Source: JACCQS01 sp963766765 (GTDB lineage Bacteria > Actinomycetota > Actinomycetes > Mycobacteriales > Geodermatophilaceae). From it: 64,000 bases of DNA. Numbering within the stretch: position 1 is the stretch's first letter; the number at the start of each line of letters is the position of its first letter. The notes under the pieces were generated by a model, which did not search any database, was not told the DNA's origin, and was given only the letters and a program-made list of their open reading frames with translations. This document shows positions 1 through 8,615 of this stretch, piece by piece. The position numbers and the translations under genes were made by a program. The DNA lies in the NCBI GenBank assembly GCA_963766765.1, contig CAVYBR010000018.1, positions 1 through 64,000 of the forward strand, written 5' to 3'.

Positions 1-204
1 TAGGCGTTGACCCGACGAGTCGGGACCGAGACGAAGCTGCCTTCCACCTCAGGTGGAGAAGGTCACGCGAAGTCGGCCGCCACAAGGGCAGACCGCTGTC
101 GTCGAGTGTACCCCTGCGTCCACAGCTGATCAGGGCCGCCGTGAGTTAGCCACAGGCGGTCTGCACCGGCCCTGCGCTCGGGGCGCCGACAGCACGATCG
201 GACC
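1..204. other. Flank upstream of the M23 gene; probable rpsB leader region
   Basis: I see no convincing gene here. Two small perfect palindromes lie close together: CCCGAC/GTCGGG at 11-24 and TCCACCT/AGGTGGA at 43-57. In related actinobacteria this spot separates the M23 peptidase gene from a divergent rpsB. The stretch may therefore be the leader and promoter of an off-window rpsB on the minus strand, and the hairpins could belong to that leader. This is inference from gene order; rpsB itself is not in the window. Confidence 0.35.
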
Positions 205-918
205 ATGCGAATGCCAGCGCCGTCCCGGGTCGCCCTCCTGCTCCTCCTGCTCCTGGGGATCTCCGCCGCGCTACCGATGCGCGGCGCGGCCGCCGCTGAC
301 TGGAGCGCCCCATTGCCCGAGCCGTTGACGATCACGCGTGGATTCGACCCACCGGAGCACCCCTACGGCGCTGGCCACCGGGGAGTGGACCTCGCCGGAA
401 TCCCAGGTCAGGAAGTGCGCGCGGCCGGGGCGGGCACGGTCGTGTACGCAGGTCCGTTGGCTGGTCGCGGCGTGGTCAGTGTCGAACATGCCGACGGCCT
501 CCGTACGACGTATGAGCCCGTGTCGGCCACGGTGTCAGCCGGGGAGGACGTAGGCCTCGGACAGGTCCTCGGCACACTCTCGGCTGGACACGCCGGCTGC
601 CCGGTTGCGGCGTGTTTGCACTGGGGGCTCAAGCGCGATGAGCTCTATCTCAATCCCCTGCTGCTCCTGCACCCGGGACCGGTGCGCCTGCTACCGCGCT
701 ACGGCGACGGTGGATCCGCCGCTGGGCTCGATCCCCTGCTGACGACGACCGCTGGACCGCTGTCAATCGGCGCGTTAGGACTGCTCCCGCTCATTCGCCG
801 CGCACATTGCACCCGTCCTCGACGCATGCCCACTCAAGCGTCGGGTGCCCTGCGTTCAGAACGGGTGGGCTGGCGGCGGTTCAGGCTCGCGGGTGGGCCT
901 GGCGATAGACGGACTTGA
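205..918 (+). CDS. Secreted M23-family (LytM-like) peptidase domain protein
   Basis: Predicted exported cell-wall protein of 237 aa. A signal peptide (residues about 1-30, long leucine run then AAAA) precedes a LytM/M23 beta-barrel with the zinc-ligand motif H58-x3-D62 (GHRGVDL). The second motif is ACLHWG: the usual HxH reads C137-L138-H139, so the first histidine is cysteine. A CLHWG form is, as I remember, common in the actinobacterial copy next to rpsB, so this may be a family trait that lowers or alters endopeptidase activity. After the domain comes a hydrophobic stretch (about 180-197) and a basic tail. The 3' end overlaps the convergent xerC by 38 bp. ATG 211 is an alternative start. 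Confidence 0.85.
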   Translation: MRMPAPSRVALLLLLLLGISAALPMRGAAAADWSAPLPEPLTITRGFDPPEHPYGAGHRGVDLAGIPGQEVRAAGAGTVVYAGPLAGRGVVSVEHADGLRTTYEPVSATVSAGEDVGLGQVLGTLSAGHAGCPVAACLHWGLKRDELYLNPLLLLHPGPVRLLPRYGDGGSAAGLDPLLTTTAGPLSIGALGLLPLIRRAHCTRPRRMPTQASGALRSERVGWRRFRLAGGPGDRRT

Positions 919-1837
919 GCCGTTCGGCGCTGACGTGGGTATAGATCTGGGTCGTTGCCAAGCTGGCATGACCGAGCAGTTCCTGCACACTCCGCAGGTC
1001 CGCTCCTCCCTCGAGCACGTGGGTGGCGGCACTGTGTCGCAGGCCGTGCGGACCGACGTCCGGCGTGTCTGGAACCGCGGCCACGGCCGAGTGCACGATC
1101 CTTCTGGCTTCCCGTTGCCCCAAACGACCGCCGTTTCTGCCGAGGAGCAGCGCCGATGCACCGTGCGGGCGAAGGAGGGCCGGCCGGGCTAGGGCCAGAT
1201 AGTCATCCAGCGCACGTTGGGCCGGCAGTCCGTACGGGGTCACCCGCTCTTTGCTGCCCTTGCCCAGAACGCGCAGCACTCGGCGTCCTTCGTCGATGTC
1301 GCCGACGTCCAATCCGACGAGCTCGCTGACCCGGATCCCGCATCCGTACAGAAGTTCCAGGACCAGCCGGTCGCGGACCGCCAGAGCACCGACGACTACA
1401 TCTGTGCCGTCCGCGTGCTCCCCAGTGGCATCGATGACCGCCCTGATCTGCTCGGTGTTCAACACCTGTGGCAACGAACGATGTGGGCGCGGACTGGCCA
1501 GCCGGGCCCCGGCGTCGGCGCTCACCCGGCCGGTGCTCCGTGCGTACGCGGTGAAGGTGCGAGCGGCGGCGGCCTTTCTCGCCAGAGTCGACCGAGCCGC
1601 CCCCAAGGTCTGTTGTTGGGCCAGCCAACTGCGCAATACGCCGAGATCGAGGCCGGCGAGATCGGTCTCTCCGTGCCGGGTGAGGTGCTGCAGAAGTGCC
1701 CGGATGTCGCTGCGGTAGGCCCGGACCGTGTGCGGTGAGAGGTTGCGGGTCAGCGTGAGCCAGTCGAGGAAATCCTGCAGCGCGGTCGCCAGAGCTGGCG
1801 GCAGTTCTTCGGCCGGCTCAGCTCGATGACCACTCAC
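881..1837 (-). CDS. xerC: Tyrosine recombinase XerC
   Basis: Site-specific tyrosine recombinase that, with XerD, resolves chromosome dimers at dif. About 318 aa from the chosen GTG, normal for the family. The N-terminal SAM-like core-binding domain (DFLDWLTLTRNLSPHTVRAY) precedes a catalytic domain with every active-site residue: Arg in GIRVSEL, Lys in GKGSKER, HxxR in HGLRHSAATH, His in LLGHAS and the nucleophile Tyr in TTQIYTHVS. The open frame continues far upstream to 2365, but that part is antisense to the MFS gene. GTG at 1837 is the first sensible start, 31 nt after the MFS stop, so the two are probably cotranscribed. The exact start is moderately sure. Confidence 0.92.
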   Translation of the reverse strand: MSGHRAEPAEELPPALATALQDFLDWLTLTRNLSPHTVRAYRSDIRALLQHLTRHGETDLAGLDLGVLRSWLAQQQTLGAARSTLARKAAAARTFTAYARSTGRVSADAGARLASPRPHRSLPQVLNTEQIRAVIDATGEHADGTDVVVGALAVRDRLVLELLYGCGIRVSELVGLDVGDIDEGRRVLRVLGKGSKERVTPYGLPAQRALDDYLALARPALLRPHGASALLLGRNGGRLGQREARRIVHSAVAAVPDTPDVGPHGLRHSAATHVLEGGADLRSVQELLGHASLATTQIYTHVSAERLKSVYRQAHPRA

Positions 1838-1868
1838 GCGTCGACCGTCGGTCAGCCACGTAGCGAGG

Positions 1869-3104
1869 TCAAGCCCCCACGCCGCCCAGCGGCGCCGAAT
1901 CGCGACCGGCCTTTGCTGCCGGCACGCTCCCGAGAAACAGCACGGCGGCGAGCGCGGCCACCCCCGCAAGTCCGAGGAAGACGCCCGGGTACCCGCCGAG
2001 TGCCTCGGCCAGCGCCGCTCCTGCCCAGGGCGCGAGGGCGCTCGCGAATGTGGCCGGGGCGGCGAGCACACCACTGAGTCGTCCGTAATGGACCGAGCCC
2101 CACCGATCGCTGATCGATGTCGCCTGCAGCAGTGTGACCAGACCCCTCGCCGCTCCGGCCACCATGGCCACAGCCATGAGCAGGAGCGCCGGGCCGGGGA
2201 GGAGCGCGAGGACTGCCGTTGCGGCGCCGCTGGCACCCAGGATGAGTGCTCCCCGAGAGCGCACGCTTGTCGCGGCGTGGATACGGCGGTAGACAAATCG
2301 GCCCAAGACCTGACCGACTCCACCCAGGCCCAACGCCCAGGCCGCGTCCCGGGTGGACAGTCCACGACCGATCAGGAGCGGGACCTGGTTGACGACGACG
2401 GCGAACGCGGAGAACGCCGCCAGACATACGGCCACGAGCAACAGGATGAACGGACGGCTGCGCGTGATGGCCCTAGGATCGTCGTGATCCTCATGCACCG
2501 GAACGGCTTCTGGCCAGGCGACCTTGAGGCCGAACATGTGCGCCGGAATGGTCACCACAGCGAGGACCACGCCCAGAGTGAAATAGGTCCGCCGCCAGTC
2601 GGTGTGCTCGACCAGCACCGCAGTCAGCGGCGCGAAGACCGTGCTCGCCAGTCCCGCCGTGAGGGTGACTCCGGTGAGGGCCGTGACTCGACGCGGCCCC
2701 CACCAGCGAGTGAGCGCCGCGAACGCCGGCTGATAGAGCACCCCGGCCATGGCCACACCGGCCAACACCCACGAGGCGAAGAACCAGGGAAGCGAGGTCG
2801 CCGTCGCGATCCCTGCGACAGCTGGGACGGCGAGCAGCGAGCCGGTCGTCATGACCGGTCGGGGACCCCAACGATCCAGCCACCGCCCGGCCGGGATCCC
2901 CACCAGCGCCGAGACGACCAGTCCAGTCGAAAATGCCGCCGTGATCGTGCTGATCGACCAGCCGGTGTCCGCGGCGATGGTCGGCGCCAGAACTGGAAAG
3001 GCGTAGTACAGCACGCCCCAGCTGGTGATTTCGGTGCCGCAGAGGACGACAAGGACTCGCCGCAGACCAGATGGTGAGAGTCCTTCCTGCTGGTCCGCGG
3101 CCAC
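1869..3104 (-). CDS. Major facilitator superfamily transporter
   Basis: Predicted inner-membrane MFS permease of about 411 aa with some 12 hydrophobic segments. The first follows the start (RVLVVLCGTEITSWGVLYY). The loop between TM2 and TM3 has the motif-A-like GRWLDRWGPRPVM, and a cytoplasmic loop rich in H/D/E (PVHEDHDDPRAITR) separates the two halves. The substrate cannot be read from the sequence. The open frame extends to 3593, but upstream residues are low-complexity and overlap the divergent acetyltransferase. GTG at 3104 fits the expected N-terminus; ATG at 3215 is the alternative and would add 37 residues. It lies upstream of xerC in the same direction. Confidence 0.8.
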   Translation of the reverse strand: MAADQQEGLSPSGLRRVLVVLCGTEITSWGVLYYAFPVLAPTIAADTGWSISTITAAFSTGLVVSALVGIPAGRWLDRWGPRPVMTTGSLLAVPAVAGIATATSLPWFFASWVLAGVAMAGVLYQPAFAALTRWWGPRRVTALTGVTLTAGLASTVFAPLTAVLVEHTDWRRTYFTLGVVLAVVTIPAHMFGLKVAWPEAVPVHEDHDDPRAITRSRPFILLLVAVCLAAFSAFAVVVNQVPLLIGRGLSTRDAAWALGLGGVGQVLGRFVYRRIHAATSVRSRGALILGASGAATAVLALLPGPALLLMAVAMVAGAARGLVTLLQATSISDRWGSVHYGRLSGVLAAPATFASALAPWAGAALAEALGGYPGVFLGLAGVAALAAVLFLGSVPAAKAGRDSAPLGGVGA

Positions 3105-3238
3105 CTCCGCAGAGTGCCTGATCCGAATCCAGCCCGCGCCGACCGCCCCACCGTCGCCGCCGGAGCAGCGGCATCTGCCCAGTCGGGATCGACACGGACC
3201 CGATTGATGCACCATCGACCGTGGTCGATACTTCATCG

Positions 3239-3850
3239 ATGAGCCGCAGGGCTGGTCGCACCGGCTTGCCGCATGCCGACGCCGCCCTGCGGATAGTGCG
3301 CCCTCAGCCGGTGCGGCCGCAGGATCTGGCCACGGATGTTGTGGTGCGCGCCTTGGCGCCACCGGATTGGAAGGCAGTTCGCCGGATCTATGCCGAGGGC
3401 ATTGCCACTGGTGACGCGACGTTCGAGACGGAGGTGCCGTCCCGACGCACGCTCGACCGCATCTGGCTGCTCGACCATCGCTGGGTCGCTGAGGTCGATG
3501 GCGAGGTCGCCGGTTGGGCCGCGGCAAAGCCCGTGTCAACCCGGCCGGTCTACGCCGGAGTCGCAGAGACTTCTGTGTACGTGGGGGCCGCATTCCGGGG
3601 CCGTGGGGTGGGTAGGTCGCTGATCCACCGTCAGGTCACGGCCGCCGATGAGCGCGGATTGTGGACCTTGCAGACCGCGATCTTCCCGGAGAACCGAGCC
3701 AGCCTTGGGCTGCATCAGTCCGCTGGCTTCCGGAAGCTCGGCGTGCGAGAGCGCATCGGCCAGCTGAACGGCGTGTGGCGGGACACCGTTTTCCTGGAGC
3801 GCCGCCGGGCCGATCCCCCACCTAGCGCCCGCCTTGCGCTCGACGAGTGA
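3239..3850 (+). CDS. GNAT acetyltransferase, phosphinothricin acetyltransferase-like
   Basis: N-acetyltransferase of the Pat/Bar-like GNAT group, about 203 aa from this ATG. The core begins VVRALAPPDWKAVRRIYAEG and continues with ATFETEVPS, the beta-strand RWVAEVDGEVAGWAA, SVYVGAAFRGRGVGRSLI (acetyl-CoA pyrophosphate loop R-G-x-G-V-G) and the C-terminal FHQSAGFRKLG-like segment. These are the hallmarks of enzymes that acetylate phosphinothricin or methionine sulfoximine-type amines, but the substrate here is inferred. About 35 N-terminal residues before the core are atypical, so a later GTG near 3344 or the earlier GTG 3221 could be the true start. It is divergent from the MFS gene and its 3' end overlaps dprA by 29 bp. 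Confidence 0.85.
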   Translation: MSRRAGRTGLPHADAALRIVRPQPVRPQDLATDVVVRALAPPDWKAVRRIYAEGIATGDATFETEVPSRRTLDRIWLLDHRWVAEVDGEVAGWAAAKPVSTRPVYAGVAETSVYVGAAFRGRGVGRSLIHRQVTAADERGLWTLQTAIFPENRASLGLHQSAGFRKLGVRERIGQLNGVWRDTVFLERRRADPPPSARLALDE

Positions 3851-4997
3851 GGCTCCACCCCCCGTCGCTGCAGTCGACGAGCCCGCGGGCTTCAAGAGCC
3901 GGCAGAGCGGCGAGGACCTCCAGCTCACTGAGGCCAGCGGCTTTGGCGATCTGTTCGGGAAGCGCCGGATGTCTTCGCGGGAGTGCCTCCAACGTGCGCG
4001 CCTGAACCGGTGTCAGGGCGTCCCGGACGGTGTCCGGTCCGCGAACCAATGGTGCGAGGTCGCTCCCAAGTGCGCCGATCTCTTCGATCACGTGCTCCAC
4101 GCCGGTCACAAGGCGGGCTTCGGTGTCGCGCAGCAGCGCGTGTGTGCCGACTGACATCGCAGAGGTGACCGGGCCCGGTATGGCCATGACCGGCCTGCCG
4201 AGTTCGCCGGCCCGCCCAGCGGTATGCCGGGACCCTGACCGGGCAGATGCCTCAACAACCACGCATCCCGCAGTCAGCGCGGCGATCAAGCGGTTGCGGA
4301 TGAGAAACCGATGTCTGTACGGCGCACAGCCAGGCGGCCATTCGCTGATCAGCAACCCATCCTTGACGATCCGGTCGAACAGCGCCGCATGCGCAGCCGG
4401 ATAGCAGCGATCGATGCCACCGGCCAACACCGCAATCGTCGCCGCGCCGGCGCTCAATGCCCCGCGATGGGCTGCCGCATCGATGCCGAACGCCCCGCCG
4501 GAGAGCACTGTCCAGCCCCGCTCGGCCAACCCGAAGGCGAGCCCGGCAGCTTGCTCGGAGCCGTAGGCGGTGCACGCGCGCGCACCGACGATTGCCACCG
4601 CGCGGTGGGTGAGATTGGCGAGATCACCGTGGCCGCGGACCCAGAGGGCGAGGGGCGGTGCGATCCCATCCACGCCAAGGGCGGTGGCTACCGTCATCGC
4701 GTGTAGTGGCTCGGCGGGCCATTCCGGGTCCTCCGGTACGACCAGCCGAGCCGCGACCGCTCGTGCTGCGGCCAGGTCCGCATCCACCCGATCCTCATCG
4801 TGGCGCGCTCCCACCAGCGCTTGCACGTGCGTCGGCGCCTGTCCTGCAGCCAGCGCCCGGGCAGCTTCAGCCGGCCCGACGGCGGCCACATAGTCGTGCA
4901 TCGAGGCGTGTCCCGGTTCGACGGCACGGCTGAGCCACGCCCGCGCGCGTCGACCGTGCTGCTCGCAGACGGTCCGGTCTGACGACTGGGCGCTCAT
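3822..4997 (-). CDS. dprA: DNA-processing protein DprA
   Basis: DprA/Smf binds single-stranded DNA and loads RecA during transformation-type recombination. 391 aa: an N-terminal helical SAM-like part, then the Rossmann-like core with GARACTAYG, LSGGAFGIDAAAHRGAL, AVLAGGIDRCYPAAH, SEWPPG, RNRLIAALT and AIPGPVTSAMSVGTHALL. The C-terminal winged-helix domain is also present (LPEQIAKAAGLSELEVLAALPALEARGLV). The ATG overlaps the comM stop as ATGA, so it is coupled with comM. Gene order comM-dprA after yraN is the usual actinobacterial arrangement. Confidence 0.95.
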   Translation of the reverse strand: MSAQSSDRTVCEQHGRRARAWLSRAVEPGHASMHDYVAAVGPAEAARALAAGQAPTHVQALVGARHDEDRVDADLAAARAVAARLVVPEDPEWPAEPLHAMTVATALGVDGIAPPLALWVRGHGDLANLTHRAVAIVGARACTAYGSEQAAGLAFGLAERGWTVLSGGAFGIDAAAHRGALSAGAATIAVLAGGIDRCYPAAHAALFDRIVKDGLLISEWPPGCAPYRHRFLIRNRLIAALTAGCVVVEASARSGSRHTAGRAGELGRPVMAIPGPVTSAMSVGTHALLRDTEARLVTGVEHVIEEIGALGSDLAPLVRGPDTVRDALTPVQARTLEALPRRHPALPEQIAKAAGLSELEVLAALPALEARGLVDCSDGGWSLTRRAQGGR

Positions 4998-6511
4998 CCG
5001 ACTCTCCGCAGCCGCAGGCCAACCGCGGCGTCGACTTCGGCGGCTCCAGGACTGCTGAGTCCGGCCAGATCTGCGAGGGTCCAGGCAACTCGCAGCACGC
5101 GGTCAAATCCCCGGACGGACAACAGCCCACGATCGAGTGCCAGTTCAGCACTGACCAACGCTGCCCTCGGCAGCCGGAGTTGCTCACGCAACACCGTCCC
5201 TGGGACCTCACTGTTGAGGTGCGATCCCCACTCGGCGAGTCTCTGGACCGCCGCGGCCCGTGCCCGGTCTACTCGTCGGGCGACGTGCGCCGATCCCTCC
5301 CGCGGCGACTCGGCATCCAGCAGAGCCCGGCGGGACACGGCGGGCAGCACGACTTGGAGGTCGACCCGATCAAGGAGAGGCCCGGAGAGCCGATCCGCGT
5401 AGCGCCGACGGGCAATCGATGTACAACCGCAGTCGGCATCTCCGGTTGCCGGGGCACACGGGCACGGGTTCGCCGCCAGGATCAGTTGGCAACGACACGG
5501 ATAGGTCGACACGCCAGCGGCCCGATGCAGGGTGACCAGGCCCTTCTCCAGTGGTTGCCGCAGGGAGTCGAGGACACCGCGTCTGAACTCCGGTGCCTCG
5601 TCCAGAAACAACACTCCGCGGTGGGCCCGGGAGATCGCGCCGGGCCGCGCCAGCGGGGACCCGCCACCAACCAGCGACGGCATTGTCGCGGTGTGATGCG
5701 GGCTTTCGAACGGAGCCCGCCGGATGAGGGGCGCTCCACGCGGCAGGTTGCCGGCCAGAGAATGAATGGCGGTGACCTCGAGCGCGTCGCTCTCGGTCAA
5801 TGGCGGCAAGATTCCGGGCAGTCGCTCGGCGAGCATCGTCTTGCCGGCGCCGGGCGGACCGGTGAGCAGTAAATGGTGTCCCCCGGCGGCAGCGATTTCC
5901 AGCGCAAGCCGGCCCGCGGCCTGCCCGACGACATCGATCAGGTCAGGCACCGGCGGGGCCGGTGGAACGACGATCGGATCAGGACGCAGTCCGTCGTGGT
6001 CGCCGCGAAGAAACCCGATGACGCTCCGCAGCGTCGCCCCGACCCAGACATCGGCATCTGTGACGAGTTGCGCCTCCGAGCCGTTGTCCCGAGGCACGAC
6101 CACCTGTTGATGCCCCCGGTGCACGGCGGCACGAACGGCGGGAAGTACGCCTCGGATCGGACGGATCCTGCCGTCCAGACCGAGTTCACCCATGAAGAGG
6201 AACTTCTCGGCAGCGCCGAGTGGGATCTGCTCGCTAGCAGCCAGGACGCCGACAGCAAGCGCGAGGTCATAGCCACTCCCATGCTTGGGCAACGTCGCCG
6301 GCGAGAGCCCGATCGTGATCTTGCGATTCGGCCACTCGAGGCCACTGTTGAGGACGGCGGCTCGGACCCGATCCCGGGACTCCCGGATCGCGGTGTCAGC
6401 GAGGCCGACGATGGCCATGCCCGGAACCCCGGGCGACAGATCGACCTCGACCTCGACGACACCGCCCTCCAGGCCGACGAGACCGACCGACCAGGTGCGC
6501 GCCAGTGACAT
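4994..6511 (-). CDS. comM: YifB/ComM-family Mg-chelatase-like AAA+ ATPase
   Basis: AAA+ hexameric helicase of the ComM (YifB) family, which promotes branch migration during natural transformation in bacteria where it has been studied. 505 aa. The N-terminal Lon-protease-like fold (SVGLVGLEGGVVEVEVDLSPGVPGM) is followed by a ChlI-type ATPase with Walker A GPPGAGKTMLAERL and Walker B GVLFLDEAPEF. A cysteine cluster (NPCPCAPATGDADCGC) follows, and the C-terminal lid domain contains SVRGFDRVLRVAWTLADL. It starts directly after the yraN stop and overlaps dprA by 4 nt. Biological role in this organism is inferred. Confidence 0.95.
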   Translation of the reverse strand: MSLARTWSVGLVGLEGGVVEVEVDLSPGVPGMAIVGLADTAIRESRDRVRAAVLNSGLEWPNRKITIGLSPATLPKHGSGYDLALAVGVLAASEQIPLGAAEKFLFMGELGLDGRIRPIRGVLPAVRAAVHRGHQQVVVPRDNGSEAQLVTDADVWVGATLRSVIGFLRGDHDGLRPDPIVVPPAPPVPDLIDVVGQAAGRLALEIAAAGGHHLLLTGPPGAGKTMLAERLPGILPPLTESDALEVTAIHSLAGNLPRGAPLIRRAPFESPHHTATMPSLVGGGSPLARPGAISRAHRGVLFLDEAPEFRRGVLDSLRQPLEKGLVTLHRAAGVSTYPCRCQLILAANPCPCAPATGDADCGCTSIARRRYADRLSGPLLDRVDLQVVLPAVSRRALLDAESPREGSAHVARRVDRARAAAVQRLAEWGSHLNSEVPGTVLREQLRLPRAALVSAELALDRGLLSVRGFDRVLRVAWTLADLAGLSSPGAAEVDAAVGLRLRRVG

Positions 6512-6868
6512 CTAGAGGCCCGCGCGGATGTGGCGTACCGCTGCCGGTCTGTCATGGCCGGCGATCACCGCGACAATGTCGAAGCGCACGTCACGCGCGT
6601 GTTCGTTGTGCTCGCTCAGCCACCTGCCGGCGAGTTGCCGGAGCGTGCGCGCCTTGCGCCATGTGATCGCCTCGGCGGGATCGCCAAAGGCCGTGCTGCG
6701 CCTCGTCTTCACCTCACAGAAGACCAGGGTGTTTCCGTCGCGAGCGACGATGTCCAGTTCGCCGATCGAACAGCGCCAATTTCGGTCGAGGACGACCAGA
6801 CCCGCCTCGGTCAGATGAGCGGCCGCGAGGTCCTCGCCGTACGCGCCCAGCGCGTCCTTGGGGTGCAT
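6512..6868 (-). CDS. yraN: YraN family (UPF0102) endonuclease-fold protein
   Basis: 118-aa conserved protein with the restriction-endonuclease-like core: G-x-x-GE-x-x-A near the N-terminus (GAYGEDLAAAHL), NWRCSIGELDIVARDGNTLVFCEVKTRR with the D and ExK residues of the nuclease motif, and KARTLRQLAGRWL. The exact function is not settled. Position directly before comM and dprA suggests a DNA-processing role. The stop abuts the comM start, making yraN-comM-dprA one operon. Confidence 0.92.
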   Translation of the reverse strand: MHPKDALGAYGEDLAAAHLTEAGLVVLDRNWRCSIGELDIVARDGNTLVFCEVKTRRSTAFGDPAEAITWRKARTLRQLAGRWLSEHNEHARDVRFDIVAVIAGHDRPAAVRHIRAGL

Positions 6869-7084
6869 CGACCGAGCGTGACCGTCGGCCGGCCCACCTG
6901 TGCTCGCTTGGCGCCGATTGTGGATCTCCGATTCAGACTGTGGAAATCGGCCAGCGTGTCAACTGCACATTTTGCTGACATGAGTGCGGACGAGACGCAT
7001 CTGGATCTACTACAGTTCGGCCGCCGGCCTGAGCGGAATCGTGCTCGAGGCGCGGCGTATGGACCACCAACACGGGGAGTAAAG
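6869..7084. other. Intergenic region between divergent yraN and the small secreted protein gene
   Basis: 216 bp with no convincing ORF. It must hold the promoters of the yraN operon and of the secreted protein. A TGTCA...TGACA inverted pair lies near 6957-6981 and could be an operator. No clear -35/-10 pair can be assigned by eye. It marks the left edge of the accessory insertion inside an otherwise conserved gene block. Confidence 0.4.
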
Positions 7085-7402
7085 ATGTCCAGAAGAGTTC
7101 GAGTCGGTCGCGTTGCGGCTGTCGTAGCCGCACTGGCGATCAGCATGTCCGGCACAGGGATCGCAGCCGCCAGTCCGGGCGATCCTGGGGACGGGCTGTG
7201 CTTCGTCGGACCGGTCAACCCGGCGCCGGTCTATCGCAATTCGGACTGGGCCAGGATCTACACCCTGCAGGTGGGCAGCGCGATGCGCGTTCACCAATTC
7301 TCCATAGCCTCGGACGGCTCGTCCTGGGCCTACGGGCATGGCAACGGCAAACCGGATGGCTGGACCAACGCCAAGAACTTCAACCGCTGCGTTATCTCCT
7401 AG
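7085..7402 (+). CDS. Small secreted protein of unknown function
   Basis: 105-aa protein with an excellent ribosome binding site (GGAG, 5 nt before ATG) and a classic signal peptide: basic N-terminus MSRRVRVGR, hydrophobic core, and a likely cleavage site near AAAS. The mature part is about 75 residues, rich in aromatic residues and glycine (VYRNSDWARIYTLQVG, SSWAYGHGNGKPDGW), with two cysteines (LCFVG and RCVIS) that could form a disulfide. It looks like a small SH3-like or beta-rich extracellular domain, but I do not recognise a family. It faces the broken methyltransferase tail to tail, 16 bp apart. Confidence 0.8.
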   Translation: MSRRVRVGRVAAVVAALAISMSGTGIAAASPGDPGDGLCFVGPVNPAPVYRNSDWARIYTLQVGSAMRVHQFSIASDGSSWAYGHGNGKPDGWTNAKNFNRCVIS

Positions 7403-7418
7403 CCTCCGCTGGTCCAGC

Positions 7419-8601
7419 TCAGTCCATTGTGTTCTCCGACGCACGGTTCGCGGCGCTGCTGGAGATCCTTAGTCGCCACGTGTTGCTCCCGTACCGAATG
7501 CCTCGACCGAACGCTCGGAGGCTACCTGAGTCGCCCGTAGGGACGCGCAGCCGGTAGAAGCGCCACAGGTCGTTCTCGATCGGGAGCACCTGCAGCCCGG
7601 CGAAGCCTGCCTCCTCGGCGTAGCGACGCAAGGTATCCGGGCGCATGACCGTGCCCGTGGCCGCCGATGGCGTGTGCGACCGCCCGTCCGGCAGGCAGAT
7701 GAACAGCGAGAAGCCGTACATCAGCCGCTCGATGTCGTCGCCTCTACCCGGGAATCGCTCTGCGACCTTCTCGTCCATGACGATGACCTGACCGTCGGGC
7801 TTGGCCAGCCGGCGCATCGTCGCCAGCACGTCAACGGGGCGGGCGAGATCGTGAATGCACTCGAAGGCGGTGATCACGTCATAGTCGCCGTTACGGTCTG
7901 CGGCTGCGGCGTCGCCGGCGAAGAACCTGACTCGCTCCGCCACGCCGGCTTCTTCGGCATGTACTCGGGCCGCCTCGACCGAGGGCTCGTCGAGGTCATA
8001 GCCATCAACCGTAGTGTCCGGATACGCAAGGGCCATGGCGACCGAGGACCAGCCCTCCCCGCAGCCGATGTCGGCCACCGACGCCCCTCCGCGAAGCCGC
8101 TGATCGAAGTCCGGGACAGCAGGGAACCACGTTGTGCCCAGCGCCTCAGAAACCACGGTCGATTCATGTCAGCCTGTCCAGTACGCATGTCCGGGCCGAA
8201 CTGAGGCCAGCCGACGCCGTCACCGCTGCGATAGGCCTCGAGCAGGGCGGGCATTTGCAGCCCAGCGGCAGTCATCAGCCGCATGAAGGGAGCAGGTAGT
8301 TCATGCTGTCTGGGTCCGTCAGCACCTCGGCGTGGTCAGGCGGCAGTTCATAGCGGCGTTGAGGGCTGGGGAGGTCTGCGGCATCCACTTCAAGCAGTCC
8401 GGTGACCGCTTGCTGTTCGAGCCACTCGGTGGCATAGCGCGGGTCGATCTGCGCGGCAGTTGCCAACTCGGTGCTGGTCAGCGGTCCTTGCGTGGCCAGA
8501 GCGGCGTAGAGGCCGAGCTTCTCGCCGAGATAGACCGACCACATGTCGATGGCACCGAGTGCGGCGTCGAACAGCCTTTGGCTCAGTTCTGTCGTGTCCA
8601 C
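7419..8601 (-). pseudogene. Class I SAM-dependent methyltransferase, broken by two frameshifts
   Basis: Three reading frames together spell one methyltransferase of about 390 aa. Frame one (8601 down to about 8288) encodes the N-terminal winged-helix domain (DTTELSQRLFDAALGAIDMW to MNYLLP). Frame two (about 8284-8160) gives FMRLMTAAGLQMP to DMNRP. Frame three (about 8156-7419) holds the Rossmann domain with SAM motif I VADIGCGEGWSS, acidic loop DGYDLDEPS and motif AFECIHDLARP. Each junction needs one extra base to restore the frame: at the CCC run at 8288-8290 and near 8153-8158. The domain layout resembles Rv2258c-type methyltransferases. It follows the LuxR gene by 14 nt. Either a decaying gene or two sequence errors. 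Confidence 0.85.
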
Positions 8602-8615
8602 GCTGTCGGCTCCTT

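Noticed and set aside
881..1837. xerC as the integrase of an inserted island
   Set aside because: It has XerC size and motifs, sits in its usual conserved place and no attachment repeats were found.
8150..8295. Programmed frameshifting in the methyltransferase
   Set aside because: Two separate shifts with no slippery heptamer or downstream structure; decay or sequence error is simpler.
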